Below, in pieces: positions 15,908-24,327 of a DNA stretch of 64,000 nucleotides. Each line of letters begins with the position of its first letter. Positions within the stretch are counted from its first letter, which is position 1. Under the pieces are notes generated by a model. The model was given only the letters and a program-made list of their open reading frames with translations. It was not told where the DNA came from and made no database searches. The DNA is from Ectopseudomonas mendocina (lineage in GTDB: Bacteria; Pseudomonadota; Gammaproteobacteria; Pseudomonadales; Pseudomonadaceae), in NCBI RefSeq assembly GCF_016008875.1, contig NZ_JADTQG010000004.1, positions 124,001 to 188,000 on the forward strand, read 5' to 3'. Made by a program: the position numbers and the translations under genes.

Positions 15908-16639
15908 ATGCGTCTCTCGCTCTGCCTTCTGTTAGTTCTGCTCAGTCTGACAAGCGCAGCACAGGAGCAACGCCCTTTGCACTTCTCGGTGAACGAGAGC
16001 TGGGCCATGCCGATGGTCAGCATCGTCGACGGCCAGGCCCGCGGCGGGATTCTCTACGACTTGCAGCTGCGTCTGGCGCAGAAGGTCGGCCGCCGCGCCG
16101 AGATGCTGGTGTTGCCGCGCCTGCGCGTGCAGCGCCTGCTGACCAGCGGTGAACTCGACGTGCGCTGTTACGTCAATCCGGACTGGCTGAGCGAACCCCA
16201 TCATCAGTACATCTGGAGCCTACCTTTCATGGTGCAACGCGACCTGATCGTCGGGCGCAGCGCCGAAGCCGACTTCTCTCTGAAACGCTTGCGCGGCAAG
16301 CGCCTGGGTACCGTATTAGGGTTTAGCTACCCCAGCCTGGAGCCACAACTGGCCAGCGGCGAAATCCAGCGTGAGGATGCCCGCACCCAGCAGCTGACCC
16401 TGGAAAAGCTCGGGGCCGGCCGTTATCACTATGCGATCAGCAGCCAGCTCAGCCTGGACTGGTTCAATCGCAACCAACCGCGCGAGAAGCAGCTGCATGC
16501 ACTCGCCGAGGTCAGCGCCGACCCAATCTCCTGCCTCGTCCGCGACGGACCGGACATACCGACCCAGGAGTTGCTGCGTGCCTTGGTGCAGATGAAGGAG
16601 GACGGCGAGTTCGACGCCATTCTCGCCCGCTATCGTTGA
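15908..16639 (+). CDS. Periplasmic solute-binding protein (amino-acid-type, family 3)
   Basis: A 243-residue secreted protein. Residues 1-17 (MRLSLCLLLVLLSLTSA) form a signal peptide, followed by a type-II periplasmic-binding fold: LHFSVNESWAMPMV, GGILYDLQLRLAQKVGR, LGTVLGFSYPSL, and a C-terminal EFDAILARYR tail. No permease or ATPase gene is adjacent, so it may be an orphan binding protein or sensor-like PBP rather than part of an ABC importer. It lies 49 nt after the glutamate-synthase-like gene on the same strand and runs convergently toward nadR with a 15-bp gap. Ligand unknown. Confidence 0.8.
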   Translation: MRLSLCLLLVLLSLTSAAQEQRPLHFSVNESWAMPMVSIVDGQARGGILYDLQLRLAQKVGRRAEMLVLPRLRVQRLLTSGELDVRCYVNPDWLSEPHHQYIWSLPFMVQRDLIVGRSAEADFSLKRLRGKRLGTVLGFSYPSLEPQLASGEIQREDARTQQLTLEKLGAGRYHYAISSQLSLDWFNRNQPREKQLHALAEVSADPISCLVRDGPDIPTQELLRALVQMKEDGEFDAILARYR

Positions 16640-16654
16640 GCCCACTGCGCGCGA

Positions 16655-17683
16655 CTAGCTGCTCAAGCGCAGCAGCATCTGCTCGACGCGCTGCGCCAGC
16701 GAGCCGGTCAGGCGGGTGAAGGCCAGGCCGCGCCGCAGCAGTTCCTGCTCGTACCACTGGTTCTGCCGGCGGCGAAAGGTCTCGTGCTGGCGGGTGCCGT
16801 CCTGCACGAAGGGGAAGTCATCGGCGCACAGGAACAGGTGGTGATAACGCCGCTCGGCCAACTGTTCCAGCTCGGTCTCGGCCCGGCCGAACAGCTCGCG
16901 ACAGTAGAACAGCGTGGTCAGCGGCGTGGTGTCGCAAACCAGGTAGCGCCGGCACTGCCCGGCCAAGGCCTGCTCACGTGCGACCTGGGTGCGGCCGATG
17001 CGCAGCAGATCGTCATAGGCGAGCACGCCGCCCTGCTCTTCCCAGAGTTCGCGGCCGTATTCCGCAGCATGTCGCGTGCCCAGTGCCTCGCCCAGCGCCA
17101 GGGCGAGGCTGCTCTTGCCGGTGGACTCACCGCCGAGCAAGGCGATGCGCTCGACGAAATCGCCGTAGACCTGCGGCGCCAGGTAGTGACGCAGGCCATG
17201 GATATCGGCGCGCAAGCGCGTAGCCGAGATCGGCACCTGCTGGCGCGCCCGGTCCACTTCGACATGCGCCACAGGCCGCTGGAAACGCGCCGCCAGGTGC
17301 GCAGCGAAACCGTCGCCATAGGCCTCGCTGGTGAACACCGCATCCACCGGCTGGCCCAGCACGGCGAGGCAGAACGCAGCGACGAATTCGCGCTGCACGG
17401 CATCCGCCTCGGACTCGTGCGGCAGGTCCGGCAGCCTCAGCCCCGCCTGCCGTTGGGCAGCCACCCATGCGGGCGTCACCACCCAGCTGCGCAGCTCGGG
17501 AAAGCGTATCCGCAGCCAGTTCGCCCGTCGTTCAGACTCACAACCTGCCAGTTCGGGGCGCGCCCAACTGAGCAGCACCACTTGCTCGCACTGGGCCTGA
17601 GCCTGCTGGATCAGCCATTCATGACCCAGATGCAACGGCGCGAACTTGCCCACCACCAGGCCGACTGCGAATCGCTTGCCCAT
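16655..17683 (-). CDS. nadR: NadR-like NMN adenylyltransferase / ribosylnicotinamide kinase
   Basis: A 342-residue bifunctional NAD-salvage enzyme. The N-terminal nucleotidyltransferase domain has GKFAPLHLGHEWLI (residues 12-25, with the HxGH motif) and ISATRLRADIHGLRHY. The C-terminal P-loop kinase has LLGGESTGKSSLA (about 183-195) and the lid region FVQDGTRQHE. It lacks the N-terminal DNA-binding domain of enteric NadR, so it is probably not a repressor. The gene is one base downstream of pnuC, which encodes the nicotinamide-riboside importer, making a complete uptake-and-phosphorylation module: riboside to NMN to NAD+. Confidence 0.9.
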   Translation of the reverse strand: MGKRFAVGLVVGKFAPLHLGHEWLIQQAQAQCEQVVLLSWARPELAGCESERRANWLRIRFPELRSWVVTPAWVAAQRQAGLRLPDLPHESEADAVQREFVAAFCLAVLGQPVDAVFTSEAYGDGFAAHLAARFQRPVAHVEVDRARQQVPISATRLRADIHGLRHYLAPQVYGDFVERIALLGGESTGKSSLALALGEALGTRHAAEYGRELWEEQGGVLAYDDLLRIGRTQVAREQALAGQCRRYLVCDTTPLTTLFYCRELFGRAETELEQLAERRYHHLFLCADDFPFVQDGTRQHETFRRRQNQWYEQELLRRGLAFTRLTGSLAQRVEQMLLRLSS

Positions 17684-17684
17684 A

Positions 17685-18251
17685 TCAGACCATCTCAGCC
17701 TTCAGTTCGCGGCGCCAGCGGTACAGGCCATACCAGGCATTGCACCAGAACAGCAGGTAGATGAAGGCGGTCAGGTACAGCTCACGCGAGGCGAACAGCG
17801 GTACCGCGAGGGTGTTGACCAGCAGCCAGCCGTACCAGGTTTCCAGCTTGCGGCGCATCAGCAGTAGCTGCGCCAGTACGCTGAAGGTCAGCACCAGCGA
17901 GTCGATGAAGGGCGCGTAGGCGTCGGTGAAATAATGCAGCAAGGCCCCATAGGCCAGCGCCACCAATACCGCCACGGCGAGTGCCAGGGACAATCCTGGC
18001 CAGGCCGTACGGCTGATCGGCATGGCGTCGCCACCGCGGCCACGCATCCAGCTCCACCAGCCGATCAGACTGGTCAGGATGAAGAAGCCCTGCAGGGTAA
18101 CGTCGGCATACAGCTGCACGCTGAAGAACAGCCAGCCGAACAGCACGCAACCGACCAGCCCGATCGCCCAGGTATGCACCGAGTTGCGCGCCGCCAGCAG
18201 CACCGAAACCAGATAGAAAAGGTTGGCGAAGATCTCCAGCGACGACGGCAT
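17685..18251 (-). CDS. pnuC: PnuC nicotinamide riboside transporter
   Basis: A 188-residue inner-membrane protein with about seven hydrophobic segments and the PnuC hallmarks SVLLAARNSVHTWAIGLVGC near the N-terminus, ILTSLIGWWSWMRG in the middle and EREL-type TAFIYLLFWCNAWYGLYRWRREL at the C-terminus. PnuC moves nicotinamide riboside by facilitated diffusion, and trapping depends on the kinase encoded next (nadR, 1-nt gap). No NiaR/NrtR-type box was evident in the upstream 140 bp. Confidence 0.92.
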   Translation of the reverse strand: MPSSLEIFANLFYLVSVLLAARNSVHTWAIGLVGCVLFGWLFFSVQLYADVTLQGFFILTSLIGWWSWMRGRGGDAMPISRTAWPGLSLALAVAVLVALAYGALLHYFTDAYAPFIDSLVLTFSVLAQLLLMRRKLETWYGWLLVNTLAVPLFASRELYLTAFIYLLFWCNAWYGLYRWRRELKAEMV

Positions 18252-18391
18252 GCACGCATCCTTATGGACATGGAATCAGCCGCGCAGCCTATCACGTGAC
18301 GCATGCCACAGCCGTGCATGGCTCACCTGACAAGCAGGCCGATCCGTGCTCTCATGGGCGCCCTTCGCACTCCAAAGGACTGGACCGCACC

Positions 18392-19144
18392 ATGCCCCTG
18401 CTCGCCCTCCTCGTCATCGCCTGCCAAGTCACCTGCGGCCTGCATGTGATTCGCAGCGGCCAGGATCGCTACTGGCTGTACCTGATCATCGCCCTGCCGG
18501 GCCTTGGCTGCCTGATCTACTTTCTCGGCATCATGCTGCCTGAGCTGCTCGGCAGTCGTCGCGGGCGCCGCACGCTCAACCGCCTGCACGACAGCATCGA
18601 CCCGCAGCGCCATCTGCGTACCCTGCGCGATGAACTGGAAATCCGCGACACGCGCGATACTCGCGTCAACCTGGCCGACGAGCTGCTGCGCATGGGGCAG
18701 GCCGAAGAGGCGGCCCAGCACTATCAGGCGGCTCTGCGGGGTATCCACAGCGATGCCCCGGACATCCTCCTCGTCCTGGCCAGGGCGCGTTTCGCCTTAA
18801 GCGATTTCGCCGGTTGCCAGGCAAGCCTCGACCAACTGATCGCCCACAACCCGGACTTCCGCTCCACCGAGGGCCACCTGCTGTATGCCCGTGCGCTGGA
18901 AGGCCAGGGCAACGACCTCAAGGCCGAAGAGGAGTACCGCGCGCTTGGCAGCTACAGCGCTGGCCCGGAAGCCAACTATCGCTATGCCCTGCTGCTGCGC
19001 CGACTGGGGCGCCAGCGCGAAGCCATCGAACTGTTGCAGCAGATCCATACCCACGCCCGCCGCTCCGCTCGGCATTACCGGGTTCTGCACAAGGAGTGGC
19101 TGGATCTGAGCCAGAAGGCGCTGCTCGATCTGCAGCGCAACTGA
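18392..19144 (+). CDS. Membrane-anchored tetratricopeptide repeat protein
   Basis: A 250-residue protein. Two N-terminal hydrophobic stretches (about 2-17 and 27-48) anchor it, and the rest is helical TPR-like repeats, with RVNLADELLRMGQAEEAAQHYQAAL the clearest, then DAPDILLVLARARFALSDFAGCQASLDQL and EANYRYALLLRRLGRQREAIELLQQI. TPR domains scaffold protein contacts, and no partner is obvious. The ATG at 18,392 is chosen because it begins the hydrophobic segment; the earlier in-frame start at 18,296 adds an unlikely, polar 32-residue tail. Ends 11 bp from the convergent monooxygenase gene. Confidence 0.8.
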   Translation: MPLLALLVIACQVTCGLHVIRSGQDRYWLYLIIALPGLGCLIYFLGIMLPELLGSRRGRRTLNRLHDSIDPQRHLRTLRDELEIRDTRDTRVNLADELLRMGQAEEAAQHYQAALRGIHSDAPDILLVLARARFALSDFAGCQASLDQLIAHNPDFRSTEGHLLYARALEGQGNDLKAEEEYRALGSYSAGPEANYRYALLLRRLGRQREAIELLQQIHTHARRSARHYRVLHKEWLDLSQKALLDLQRN

Positions 19145-19155
19145 GCAGCGTGGGG

Positions 19156-20439
19156 TTATTCCCACGCCTCCCGCTCACCGGTCCAGGCATGCAGCTCGCG
19201 CTTCTGCGCGCCGGACCATAGCCAGCCGCTGCGCGCACCGACCAGCGTGCTGACCGCATGCTGGCGCCCGAAGCGGTTATGCCGGGCGAGCATCAGGGCG
19301 ATATCGCGCAGCACGGCGAGGGCGTTACTGTTGGACTGGAACAGCGGCGTCAACAGGCGGCTGGCCTGGCGGTAGTAACGCAGGTGGTCCCGTCGAGCTT
19401 CGCCATAACGGGCGAAGATGGCGCTCCAGTCGAGCGCATGCTGCTGTTCATCACCCGCATTGCCGAGCGCATCGGCCAGCGCAGCAGCATCCACCAGCGC
19501 CATGTTGGCACCCTGGCCCAATTGCGGACTCATGGCGTGGGCACAATCGCCGATGGCCAGGACGCGACCATCGCTCCAGCGCTGCATGCGCACGTCGGCA
19601 TAGGCCGCCAGGGTCAGTTGCGCGGGATCATCGATCTGCTGCAGGTAGGCCTCTGAAGCTTCGCCAGCCAGGTTGCGTACACGGCTTTTCCAGGCATCCA
19701 GGCCAGTAGTTCGCCAACTCTCGTGTTCACTGAGCGGCAGGCTCCAGAACAGGCTGGTCAGCGAGCATTCGCGCGCCTGATGGGTGCAGCCGGTGGGCAT
19801 CAGCCCGAACATTTCCCGGCAGCCGCGATACCACTGGCGCAGCTCGCCACTTTCGGCCGCCGGTGAGGTCGGCAACATGCTCCACAAAGCGCCCCAGGGA
19901 TAAGGCCGCGACCACTGGCGCACCTGCATCTGCGCGCGCAGCGTCGAACGGGTGCCATCGGCCAGGATCAGCGCGGCGAAATCGCCCAGAGGTCGCTCAA
20001 TACCCTCTTCGTCCTGATGCAGCAGGCGGACATGACCGCCTGCCTGTTCGAAACGGCTGACGCTCACCCCGGTCTGCACCTGCACGCCGATGCGCTGCGC
20101 CGCATTGAGCAGCGCCGTCATCAGCACGCCGCGGTGAATGCCAAGGCCAAAGCTGCCGGGCTGCCAGTCGTGATAACGGGTATCGAGGATCACCCGCCCC
20201 TGGCAGCTGGTGCCGTACAGTCGGCTGACCGGTGCGCCGAGTGCGGTGCATTCGGCGAGCAGGCCCAGGCGCTGCAACACGGCCAGGCCGGAAGGCTGCA
20301 GCAGGATACCGGCCCCCACCGGTTGCAGCTGTTCGACCCGCTCCAGCAGCCGCACTGCATAGCCCTGACGGGCGAGGAATATGGCAGTGGCGAGGCCGGC
20401 GGTCCCTGCCCCTACTATCGCGATTGGCAATCCATTCAC
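19156..20439 (-). CDS. FAD-dependent monooxygenase (PHBH/salicylate-hydroxylase type)
   Basis: A 427-residue class A flavin monooxygenase. The ADP-binding motif IAIVGAGTAGLATAIFLARQGYAV is at residues 6-29, the DG motif ALILADGTRSTLR at about 155-167, and the second FAD motif RVLAIGDCAHAMSPQLGQGANMALVDA at about 290-316. The start is a GTG at 20,439 with GGAG 7 nt upstream; no better ATG exists. The substrate is probably an aromatic or other hydrophobic ring compound, but no catabolic genes are adjacent. The gene is single and flanked by an unrelated lipoprotein gene. Confidence 0.85.
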   Translation of the reverse strand: MNGLPIAIVGAGTAGLATAIFLARQGYAVRLLERVEQLQPVGAGILLQPSGLAVLQRLGLLAECTALGAPVSRLYGTSCQGRVILDTRYHDWQPGSFGLGIHRGVLMTALLNAAQRIGVQVQTGVSVSRFEQAGGHVRLLHQDEEGIERPLGDFAALILADGTRSTLRAQMQVRQWSRPYPWGALWSMLPTSPAAESGELRQWYRGCREMFGLMPTGCTHQARECSLTSLFWSLPLSEHESWRTTGLDAWKSRVRNLAGEASEAYLQQIDDPAQLTLAAYADVRMQRWSDGRVLAIGDCAHAMSPQLGQGANMALVDAAALADALGNAGDEQQHALDWSAIFARYGEARRDHLRYYRQASRLLTPLFQSNSNALAVLRDIALMLARHNRFGRQHAVSTLVGARSGWLWSGAQKRELHAWTGEREAWE

Positions 20440-20525
20440 GTTCGTGCTCCCTGATTGGCTGCAGGGAATACTAACCGTCTGGCATCACTGGCGGTATGAC
20501 CGCCCGCACAGCGCCAGCGCGGTCA

Positions 20526-20951
20526 TCAAGGTTTGTCCGGGCGTATATCGAAGCCGCCCTTGTTCTGGCTGACGATGCGCAGGTGCTGGACTTCGCCGCT
20601 TTTCACCGGCACTGCCACTTCGCGCAGCAGGCGGCCCATGCCACACAGGGTGTCGTCCATGCGATCCGGCGTGATACCGACCACGCGAGTGCCTGGGCGG
20701 ACCTGGAAGGTTGCGACCTCACCGACGCCGATGCGCGCGGCGACCTTGCGATCCACTTCGATGGCCACGTAGCAGCCGCCGCCCATCATGCCGAAATCGC
20801 GGTTGACCACGATCTGCGCGCCCTTTTCCTGCGCCTCCTGAAAGGCCAGCAGGCGGTCGTCCGGCACCGGCTTGATATCCTCGGGGTTACCTCGAAACGA
20901 CGAACAGCCAGCCAGCAACACCAGGGGTAGAGCGATGAGGATCGAACGCAT
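20526..20951 (-). CDS. Small outer-membrane-type lipoprotein, unknown function
   Basis: A 141-residue lipoprotein. The signal MRSILIALPLVLLAGCSSF has a clean lipobox (LAGC, Cys17 in the mature position), and residues 18-19 are Ser-Ser, favouring the outer membrane. The mature part includes FGMMGGGCYVAIEVDRKVAARIGVGEVATFQVRPGTRVV, a pattern of small beta-rich lipoproteins that I cannot name. Two further cysteines (in GGGCYV and TLCGMG) could form a disulfide. Start chosen at ATG 20,951 because the signal begins there, not the in-frame ATG 12 nt upstream. Confidence 0.8.
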   Translation of the reverse strand: MRSILIALPLVLLAGCSSFRGNPEDIKPVPDDRLLAFQEAQEKGAQIVVNRDFGMMGGGCYVAIEVDRKVAARIGVGEVATFQVRPGTRVVGITPDRMDDTLCGMGRLLREVAVPVKSGEVQHLRIVSQNKGGFDIRPDKP

Positions 20952-21135
20952 GAAGCCCTCCATGGGCAGATAAGTGCCGGCTGAGTATTGGGCTTGGCGC
21001 GTCTGCGGGCAAGATATCGATGGCGGCGATTTTCGCTAGCAGACGCATCGATTTCTGCAATGAAGGGCACAGTGTTTTCATCTCTCTCGAGCCCAGCGCC
21101 AACCTTCCCGGCGCCACCTATCGGAGACTATCAAG

Positions 21136-21402
21136 ATGAAATTCGCAGCCCTCAACGCCACCCTCCTCGCCGCCTTCGCTCCTATCGCTTTCGCCAGTGA
21201 GAAGGCTTCTGAAATCAGCAACGTGGAAGTACAGCAGTACCAGTACGGCATGCATCTGGATATCGACCAGGTACTGCAGCGCACCGACAACAGCCAGAAG
21301 AGCGGCGTGGTGCCGAGTGTACTGGTCTACCGCGACAGCCAGGGTGAGGTGCACGCGGTGCGTTTCGTCGAGTGGGGCGGTCTGAGCAGCCAGAACGGTT
21401 AA
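21136..21402 (+). CDS. DUF2790 family small secreted protein
   Basis: An 88-residue protein with a signal peptide (1-20, ending PIAFA-S) and the DUF2790 domain found mainly in Pseudomonas: VEVQQYQYGMHLDIDQVLQRTD and GVVPSVLVYRDSQGEVHAVRFVEWGG. Several members are copper- or stress-responsive in pseudomonads, but the biochemical role is unknown. The GGAG at 21,122-21,125 (context ATCGGAGACTATCAAG ahead of the ATG) is a good ribosome site. Single gene, ended by a hairpin shared with the convergent HIT gene. Confidence 0.88.
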   Translation: MKFAALNATLLAAFAPIAFASEKASEISNVEVQQYQYGMHLDIDQVLQRTDNSQKSGVVPSVLVYRDSQGEVHAVRFVEWGGLSSQNG

Positions 21403-21418
21403 ATCACCGCCCGCTGAT

Positions 21419-21445
21419 GCCCCGGTCGAGACGCTCGTCCGGGGC
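21419..21445. terminator. Bidirectional hairpin between DUF2790 and HIT genes
   Basis: GCCCCGG (21,419-21,425) pairs with CCGGGGC (21,439-21,445) in the 52-bp gap between two convergent genes. No U tract, so assignment rests on position. Confidence 0.5.
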
Positions 21446-21454
21446 GATGCCGTT

Positions 21455-21892
21455 TCAGCCTTGCAGACGTTTCGCCAGGCGCGCCTGCAGCGCTTCCAGC
21501 TCGGCCGGATCGGCCTTGGTGGCCGCGTGAATCCCCAGCCCCTCACCCTCGAAGCGCGGGATCACGTGCATGTGGATATGGAACACCGTCTGCCCTGCAG
21601 GCGCGCCGTTGAACTGCGCCACCTGCACGCCGGCCGGCTGCAATTCGTCGACCACGGCCTGGGTCACTTTCTTCACCACGGCCATGACCTTGGCCAGGCT
21701 GGCTTCGTCGATTTCCAGGATATTGCGCGCGGCGGCGCGCTTGGGGATGACCAGGCTGTGGCCCTTGGATTGCGGGAACAGATCGAGAAACGCCAGCACA
21801 TCGTCGTCCTCGTAGAGTTTGTAGCAAGGCAGGTCGCCACGAATGATCTGGGCGAAGATGTTCTGGGAATCGTAGGTACCGTGCAGGCTCAT
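21455..21892 (-). CDS. HIT family nucleotide hydrolase/transferase
   Basis: A 145-residue histidine-triad protein. The catalytic motif HIHMHVIPRF (H-phi-H-phi-H, about residues 104-113) and the upstream segments IIRGDLPCYKLYEDDDVLAFLD and GHSLVIPKRAARN-type stretch place it in the HINT/HIT branch. These enzymes hydrolyse nucleoside phosphoramidates or related AMP conjugates. The ATG at 21,892 is selected since the family N-terminus follows directly; an upstream in-frame extension to 22,021 is not conserved-looking. Not in an obvious operon. Substrate cannot be told from sequence. Confidence 0.9.
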   Translation of the reverse strand: MSLHGTYDSQNIFAQIIRGDLPCYKLYEDDDVLAFLDLFPQSKGHSLVIPKRAAARNILEIDEASLAKVMAVVKKVTQAVVDELQPAGVQVAQFNGAPAGQTVFHIHMHVIPRFEGEGLGIHAATKADPAELEALQARLAKRLQG

Positions 21893-22045
21893 GCCGATGG
21901 GCTCCGTGCCGGGTGGATGAAAACCCGCACCATACCGCCTCGGTCGCGCACAGGGAACCAGGCAGGATCGTCCGAGTCGATGACTACTAGCTGCTGGATC
22001 GATTTCCTGCGTACCTGCCACTCGTGTTCTGATCGCCCCTTTCGT

Positions 22046-22203
22046 AGAGGCTGTTCAGGATCTCGCGAGCTAGAGCGATACAAGGCAAAAACAAGCGAGG
22101 AAGCGGAGTGTACTTTTGTACATGAGCATTCCGACCGGGCTGGCGATCCAGCTTGTTTTTAACGCAGTAGCGCCGACGCGCAGCAGATCGTGAACAGGCT
22201 CTT
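22046..22203. repeat. MITE-like element, copy A
   Basis: A roughly 158-bp element with terminal inverted repeats (GAGGCTGTTCA at 22,047-22,057 and TGAACAGGCTCT at 22,191-22,202) and an inner stem, AAAAACAAGC (22,087-22,096) with GCTTGTTTTT (22,151-22,160). A diverged copy occurs at 51,236-51,389. It contains no gene. Confidence 0.75.
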
Positions 22204-22228
22204 AGGCCCATTCGACATGGAACTCCAC

Positions 22229-22930
22229 ATGACCGACCTCAGCCCCTTCCACATCACCCGCAAATGGCCCGCGCAGCATCCCGAGCGCCTGCAGCTCTAT
22301 TCGCTGCCCACGCCCAACGGCGTCAAGGTTTCGATCATGCTGGAGGAGATCGGCCTGCCTTACGAGCCGCACCTGGTCAGCTTCGACAGCAACGACCAGT
22401 TCAGCGCCGAGTTCCTTTCGCTGGCGCCGAACAACAAGATTCCGGCGATTCTCGATCCCGACGGGCCGAATGGCCACCCGCTGCCGCTGTTCGAGTCCGG
22501 GGCGATTCTGATTTACCTGGCGGAGAAGACCGGCAAGCTGCTGCCGCAAGATGCCGCCGCACGCTACGAGACCATTCAATGGCTGATGTGGCAGATGGGC
22601 GGCCTGGGGCCGATGTTCGGCCAGCTCGGCTTCTTCCATAAGTTCGCCGGTGCCGAGTACGAGGACAAGCGCCCGCGTGATCGCTACGTCGCCGAGTCCG
22701 TTCGCCTGCTCGGCGTGCTCGACCAGCACCTGCAGGGGCGTAACTGGATCGCCGGCGAGTACAGCATCGCCGACATCGCCGTGTTCCCCTGGATTCGCAA
22801 CCTGGTGGGCTTCTACGAGGCCGGCGACCTGGTGCAGTTCGAGCGCTTCGGCAATGTGCGCCGTGTACTCGATGCCTTCCTCGCGCGCCCGGCCGTGCAG
22901 CGCGGCCTGAACATCCCCGCGCGCAGCTGA
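22229..22930 (+). CDS. Glutathione S-transferase family protein (YfcG/Ure2-like)
   Basis: A 233-residue two-domain protein. The N-terminal thioredoxin-like domain has LYSLPTPNGVKVSIMLEEIGLPYEPHLVSF, the asparagine-type active site TPNG of the nu/YfcG class, and LFESGAILIYLAEKTG for glutathione binding. The helical C-terminal domain ends in SIADIAVFPWI. YfcG-type enzymes reduce disulfides with glutathione. I use the ATG at 22,229; an in-frame ATG 12 nt upstream and another at 22,190, inside the MITE end, are also possible. The MITE-like element ends just before the gene, so it may supply or disrupt its promoter. Confidence 0.88.
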   Translation: MTDLSPFHITRKWPAQHPERLQLYSLPTPNGVKVSIMLEEIGLPYEPHLVSFDSNDQFSAEFLSLAPNNKIPAILDPDGPNGHPLPLFESGAILIYLAEKTGKLLPQDAAARYETIQWLMWQMGGLGPMFGQLGFFHKFAGAEYEDKRPRDRYVAESVRLLGVLDQHLQGRNWIAGEYSIADIAVFPWIRNLVGFYEAGDLVQFERFGNVRRVLDAFLARPAVQRGLNIPARS

Positions 22931-22937
22931 CGAGCTT

Positions 22938-22963
22938 GCAGGTGCCGTGCTTGCGGCGCCTGC
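22938..22963. terminator. Hairpin between convergent GST and transporter genes
   Basis: GCAGGTGCCG (22,938-22,947) pairs 9 of 10 with CGGCGCCTGC (22,954-22,963) in a 43-bp convergent gap; likely a shared terminator. Confidence 0.5.
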
Positions 22964-22973
22964 GGAGCCCGGT

Positions 22974-24284
22974 CTAGGTAGTCACCAGTTCGTGACGCTC
23001 GGCGGCCTTGCGGTCCGCCTGGGTCCCCAGATACCAGCCGAGCAGCCCCCACAGCGCCGCGCTGGCCGCGCCCACCAGCGCCACCAGCCAGGCGCCCTGG
23101 GCGAGCATGTCCAGCAGGCTCTTGAGCCAGCCACTCAGCGCATCGCCGGCGCGGTAGACCACAGTGTCGATGAAGTTCTTCGCCTTGTACTTACTCTCGG
23201 CATCCAGCGGCGCGAAGAGCATCTCCCGCCCCGGCCGTACGAAGGCGTATTCGCCTATGCGTCGTACAATCATCAGCGCTGCCAGCATGGCGAAGGTCGG
23301 CATCAAGGCCAGACCGATGAAACCGACGCATACCAGCAGCGGTACGCAGGCCAGCAGCACGCGCACACCCAGACGCCGCGCGATGCGCCCGGTGATGAAC
23401 AGCTGGGAGATCAGCGCACCGGCCTGCACCACGAAATCGATCACCCCGAACACCCGCACCTGCGCAGCGCGATCCGGAAACAGCTCGGCCACCAGGCGGG
23501 CCTGCTCGAAGTAGAGAAAGGTGCTGGCCGTCGCGAGCAGGATGACGAAACCGGCGATACCAAACAGGTAGGGCGAAGACAGCACGCGCATCAGACCGCT
23601 GAACGGGTTGCCCGGCACCGGGCGCCGTGTGCTCTCCGCCTGCACGGCGCCGGCACGTCCCGCGCCACCCTCCTCGCGCCAGCGCATCAGCACCTGCTTG
23701 AGCGACAGCGCTACGGCCAGCAACACCGCGGCCAGCAGAATCAGCCCACTCTGCCCCAGCGTGCTTACCAGCAAGGCACTCAGCGCCGGGCCGACCAGGC
23801 CGCCGACACTGGCACCGGCGGCGATGAAGGCGAACAGGCGCTTGGCCTGCTCGCTGTCGAACACGTCGGCCATCAGGCTCCAGGCCACCGAGACGACGAA
23901 CAGGTTGTAGACCGAAATCCACACATAGAAGCTGCGCGCCAGCCACACGCTTTCATCCGCACTGAAGAACAACAGGGCGAACAGCGCCAGGTTCAGGGTG
24001 AAGAAGCCATACACCCAGTCGATGAAATGGAGCCGCGGCACCCGCGAACTCAGCCAGGCGAACAACGGCACTGCGATCAGCATCACCACGAAGGTGGCGG
24101 TGAACAGCCACTGCAGGTTCTCCACGCCAGAGACGATGCCCATGGCTTCGCGGATCGGCCGCAGCATGAAGTAGCCCGAGAACATGCAGAAGAACAGGGT
24201 GAAACCGGCCAGCGCCGGCCACAGCTCGCTGCGCTGCGCGTTGATGGCCACGGCCACGCGCTGCGCCATCGTTGAAGATGACAT
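22974..24284 (-). CDS. Nucleotide-carrier-like transporter (ATP/ADP translocase-related, MFS fold)
   Basis: A 436-residue membrane protein with about 12 hydrophobic segments. The N-terminal half, with FTLFFCMFSGYFMLRPIREAMGI (about 28-50) and YVWISVYNLFVVSVAWSLMADVFD (about 131-154), and RLFAFIAAGASVGGLVGPAL resemble the NTP/NDP exchange carriers of chlamydiae, rickettsiae and plastids and their free-living bacterial relatives. In free-living Pseudomonas the function is unknown and nucleotide transport is not established. The gene is 43 bp upstream of the SDR gene on the same strand and may form an operon with it. Confidence 0.75.
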   Translation of the reverse strand: MSSSTMAQRVAVAINAQRSELWPALAGFTLFFCMFSGYFMLRPIREAMGIVSGVENLQWLFTATFVVMLIAVPLFAWLSSRVPRLHFIDWVYGFFTLNLALFALLFFSADESVWLARSFYVWISVYNLFVVSVAWSLMADVFDSEQAKRLFAFIAAGASVGGLVGPALSALLVSTLGQSGLILLAAVLLAVALSLKQVLMRWREEGGAGRAGAVQAESTRRPVPGNPFSGLMRVLSSPYLFGIAGFVILLATASTFLYFEQARLVAELFPDRAAQVRVFGVIDFVVQAGALISQLFITGRIARRLGVRVLLACVPLLVCVGFIGLALMPTFAMLAALMIVRRIGEYAFVRPGREMLFAPLDAESKYKAKNFIDTVVYRAGDALSGWLKSLLDMLAQGAWLVALVGAASAALWGLLGWYLGTQADRKAAERHELVTT

Positions 24285-24327
24285 GGCAAATTCCTCGAAG
24301 GGGGCGCGCCTGAAGGCGCGCCAAGAT

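Noticed and set aside
22947..24275. A 442-codon plus-strand open frame opposite the nucleotide-carrier-like gene
   Set aside because: Shadow of a membrane-protein gene; no coherent domain.
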